NCBI GenBank assembly: GCA_963995525.1 | Contig: OZ023210.1 | Location: 23,947,726 to 24,011,725 of the forward strand | DNA from: Escarpia spicata | Taxonomy: Eukaryota; Annelida; Polychaeta; Sabellida; Siboglinidae | Direction: 5' to 3' | DNA length: 64,000 nucleotides | Shown here: in pieces, positions 61,301-64,000 of the stretch | Position numbering within the stretch: the stretch's first letter is position 1 | Layout: every line of letters starts with the position of its first letter | Notes under the pieces: model-generated | Database searches by the model: none | The model's input: the letters and a program-made list of their open reading frames with translations, nothing else | Told to the model about the DNA's origin: nothing | Translations under genes and position numbers: made by a program

Positions 61301-64000
61301 TGCAGTGAGTGTGCTACTCTCATTATCACCACCTACTGCACTGGCAAGGTGGTTCTGAGGTTGGAGAGATGGGGCCAAACCCACTCTCTGCAGTTATTGT
61401 GCTACTCTCACTATCATCACCTACTGCACTGGCAAGGTGGTTCTGAGGTTGGAGAGTGGGGGCCAACCCCATTCTCTGCAGCTAGTGTGCTATTCGCACT
61501 ATCACCACCTACTGCACTGGCAAGGTGGGTCTGAGCTTGGAGAGTTGGGGCCAACCCCACTCTCTGCAGTTAGTATGCTATTCGCACTATCACCACCTAC
61601 TACACCGGCAAAGTGGTTCTGAGGTTGGAGAGTTGGGACCAACCCCATTCTCTGCAGTGAGTGTGCTACTCTCACTATCACCACCTACTGTACTGTCAAG
61701 GTGGTTCTGAGGTTGGAGAGTTGGGGCCAACCCCACTCTCTGCAGTGAGTGTGTTACTCTCACTATCATCACCTATTGTACTGGCAAGATGGTTCTGCGG
61801 TTGGAGAGTTGGGGCCAACCCCACTCTCTGCATTGAGTGTGCTACTCTCACTATCATCACCTACTGCATTGGCAAGGTGGGTCTGAGGTTGGAGAGTTGG
61901 GGCCAACCCCACTCTCTGCAGTGAGTGTGCTACTCTTACTATCACAACCTATTACACTGTCAAGGTGGTTCTGAGGTTGGAGAGTTGGGGCCAACCACAT
62001 TCTCTGCAGTTAGTGTGCTATTCGCACTATCACCACCTACTGCACTGGCAAGGTGGGTCTGAGGTTGGAGAGTTGGGGCCAACCCCACTCTCTGCAGTGA
62101 GTGTGCTACTCTCTCACTATCACCACCTATTGTACTGTCATGGTGGTTCTGAGGTTGGAGAGTTGGGGCCAACCCCACTCTCTGCAGTGAGTGTGCTACT
62201 CTCACTATCACCACCTACTGCACTGGCAAGGTGGTTCTGAGGTTGGAGAGTTGGGGCCAACCCCACTCTCTGCAGTGAGTGTGCTACTCTCACTATCACC
62301 ACCTATTGTACTGTCAAAGTGGTTCTGAGGTTGGAGAGTTGGGGCCAACCCAATTCTCTGCAGCGAGTGTGTTACTCTTACTATCACCACCTATTACACT
62401 GTCAAGGTGGTTCTGAGGTTGGAAAGTTGGGGCCAACCCCATTCTCTGCAGTTAGTGTGCTATTCGCACTATCACCACCTACTGCACTGGCAAGGTGGGT
62501 CTGAGGTTGGAGAGTTGGGGCCAACCCCACTCTCTGCAGTGAGTGTGCTACTCTCACTATCACCACCTATTGTACTGTCAAGGTGGTTCTGAGGTTGGAG
62601 AGTTGGGGCCAACCCCACTCTCTGCAGTGATTATGCTACTCTCACTATCACCACCTACTGCACTGGCAAGGTGGTTCTGAGGTTGGAGAGTTGGGGCCAA
62701 CCCCACTCTCTGCAGTTAGTGTGCTATTCGCACTATCACCACCTACTACACCGGCAAGGTGGTTCTGAGGTTGGAGAGTTGGGACCAACCCCATTCTCTG
62801 CAGTGAGTGTGCTACTCTCATTATCACCACCTACTGCACTGGCAAGGTGGTTCTGAGATTGGAGAGATGGGGCCAAACCCACTCTCTGCAGTTATTGTGC
62901 TACTCTCACTATCATCACCTACTGCACTGGCAAGGTGGTTCTGAGGTTGGAGAGTGGAGGCCAACCCCATTCTCTGCAGCTAGTATGCTATTCGCACTAT
63001 CACCACCTACTGCACTGGCAAGGTGGGTCTGAGCTTGGAGAGTTGGGGCCAACCCCACTCTCTGCAGTTAGTATGCTATTCGCACTATCACCACCTACTA
63101 CACCGGCAAAGTGGTTCTGAGGTTGGAGAGTTGGGACCAACCCCATTCTCTGCAGTGAGTGTGCTACTCTCACTACCACCACCTACTGTACTGTCAAGGT
63201 GGTTCTGAGGTTGGAGAGTTGGGGCCAACCCCACTCTCTGCAGTGAGTGTGTTACTCTCACTATCATCACCTATTGTACTGGCAAGATGGTTCTGCGGTT
63301 GGAGAGTTGGGGCCAACCCCACTCTCTGCATTGAGTGTGCTACTCTCACTATCATCACCTACTGCATTGGCAAGGTGGGTCTGAGGTTGGAGAGTTGGGG
63401 CCAACCCCACTCTCTGCAGTGAGTGTGCTACTCTTACTATCACAACCTATTACACTGTCAAGGTGGTTCTGAGGTTGGAGAGTTGGGGCCAACCACATTC
63501 TCTGCAGTTAGTGTGCTATTCGCACTATCACCACCTACTGCACTGGCAAGGTGGGTCTGAGGTTGGAGAGTTGGGGCCAACCCCACTCTCTGCAGTGAGT
63601 GTGCTACTCTCTCACTATCACCACCTATTGTACTGTCATGGTGGTTCTGAGGTTGGAGAGTTGGGGCCAACCCCACTCTCTGCAGTGAGTATGCTACTCT
63701 CACTATCACCACCTATTGTACTGTCAAGGTGGTTCTGAGGTTGGAGAGTTGGGGCCAACCCCACTCTCTGCAGTGATTATGCTACTCTCACTCTCACCAC
63801 CTATTGTACTGTCAAGGTGGTTCTGAGGTTGGAGAGTTGGGGCCAACTCCACTCTCTGCAGTGAGTGTGCTACTCTCACTATCACCACCTATTTTACTGG
63901 TAAGGTGCTTCTGAGTTTGGAGAGTTGGGGCCAACCCCACTCTCTGCAGTGAGTATGCTACTCTCACTATCACCACCTACTGTACTGTCAAGGTGGTTCT
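58358..64000 (+). repeat. Second, expanded copy of the 41907-46405 block
   Basis: It carries the markers listed for its partner. The block starting near 60029 recurs at 61173 (13 units later) and 62671 (17 units plus 2 bp later). The match is still running at the window end, so the copy is cut off at 64000. Confidence 0.88.

Larger units (their letters stand above)
7273..64000 (+). repeat. 88-bp satellite array, about 644 units, continuing beyond the window
   Basis: Head-to-tail units of 88 bp fill the rest of the window. Counting from GGTGGTTCTG, the first full unit starts at 7321. A unit holds GGTTGGAGAG (13-22), GTTGGGGCCAAC (21-32), CCCCACTCTCTGCAG (32-46, with a PstI site), GTGAGTGTGCTACTCTCAC (46-64), then ATCACCACCTACTGC and ACTGGCAA. 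Variant classes recur: GAGTGGGGGCC with CAGCTAGTG; GTCTGAGCTTGG; GTTGGGACC; CCAAACCC with GTTATTGTG; TTCTGCGG with GCATTGAG; CCCAATTC with CAGCGAG; TTCTCAGTTTGG; CTATTCGCAC with CACCGGCAA. Unit length is nearly invariant: about 19 small indels were seen in about 644 units. Because 88 is not a multiple of 3, frames rotate from unit to unit. The open frames start mostly at GTG and have no coding support. Confidence 0.99.

Noticed and set aside
7387..63738. Hundreds of 60-162-codon open frames on both strands inside the array
   Set aside because: They recur with the 88-bp unit, start mostly at GTG, change frame from unit to unit because 88 is not a multiple of 3, and both strands are open over the same bases. 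This is expected from a repeat poor in stops.
7273..64000. CRISPR array
   Set aside because: There are no unique spacers between short repeats. The entire 88-bp unit repeats, and the flanks are clearly eukaryotic.
7273..64000. A CENP-B-box-like motif in the satellite
   Set aside because: I looked for a TTCG...CGGG arrangement. The TATTCGCAC variants do not fit it.

Overview
This window looks like genomic DNA of an invertebrate metazoan. The evidence is split exons with GT/AG borders, tRNA-derived SINEs, a CR1/Jockey-type LINE fragment, AATAAA poly(A) signals, long CA/CATA microsatellites and a P2X7-type cytoplasmic domain exon. A marine invertebrate such as a mollusc or lancelet would fit, but the sequence does not fix the taxon. 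Nothing prokaryotic or viral was seen.

Layout. Positions 1-505 are a compound microsatellite. Positions 506-6030 are mostly AT-rich non-genic DNA with scattered repeats. These are a cluster of GCCATCTTG-like motifs (1318-1425), a SINE (1771-2116), a decayed LINE C-terminus (about 2480-2620), a 22-bp tandem repeat (3212-3343), a second SINE of the same family in the opposite orientation (3572-3745), a 5'-truncated LINE with its 3' UTR (3811-4661), a triplet of ACGTGTG motifs (5172-5197) and a GGTARC hexamer tract (5360-5423).

Positions 6031-7270 hold two convergent gene ends. On the + strand is the last exon of a P2X7-cytoplasmic-domain-like gene, with a frameshift, followed by AATAAA. On the - strand are three small exons with matching phases that end in TAA and AATAAA. 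They encode an acidic, probably disordered protein tail that I do not recognise.

Positions 7273-64000, 89% of the window and running off its right end, are one tandem satellite of about 644 copies of an 88-bp unit. The units fall into recurring sequence variants arranged in multi-unit blocks, with recent duplications of 7 to about 60 units. Length is held very tightly at 88 bp while single-base variants are common. The consensus unit is built almost entirely of three short inverted repeats. The many 60-90 codon open frames in the array are a by-product of the repeat and not genes.

The array begins at, or within a base or two of, the predicted splice acceptor of the - strand gene. The satellite may therefore lie inside an intron of that gene, or may have cut the gene off from its 5' part.
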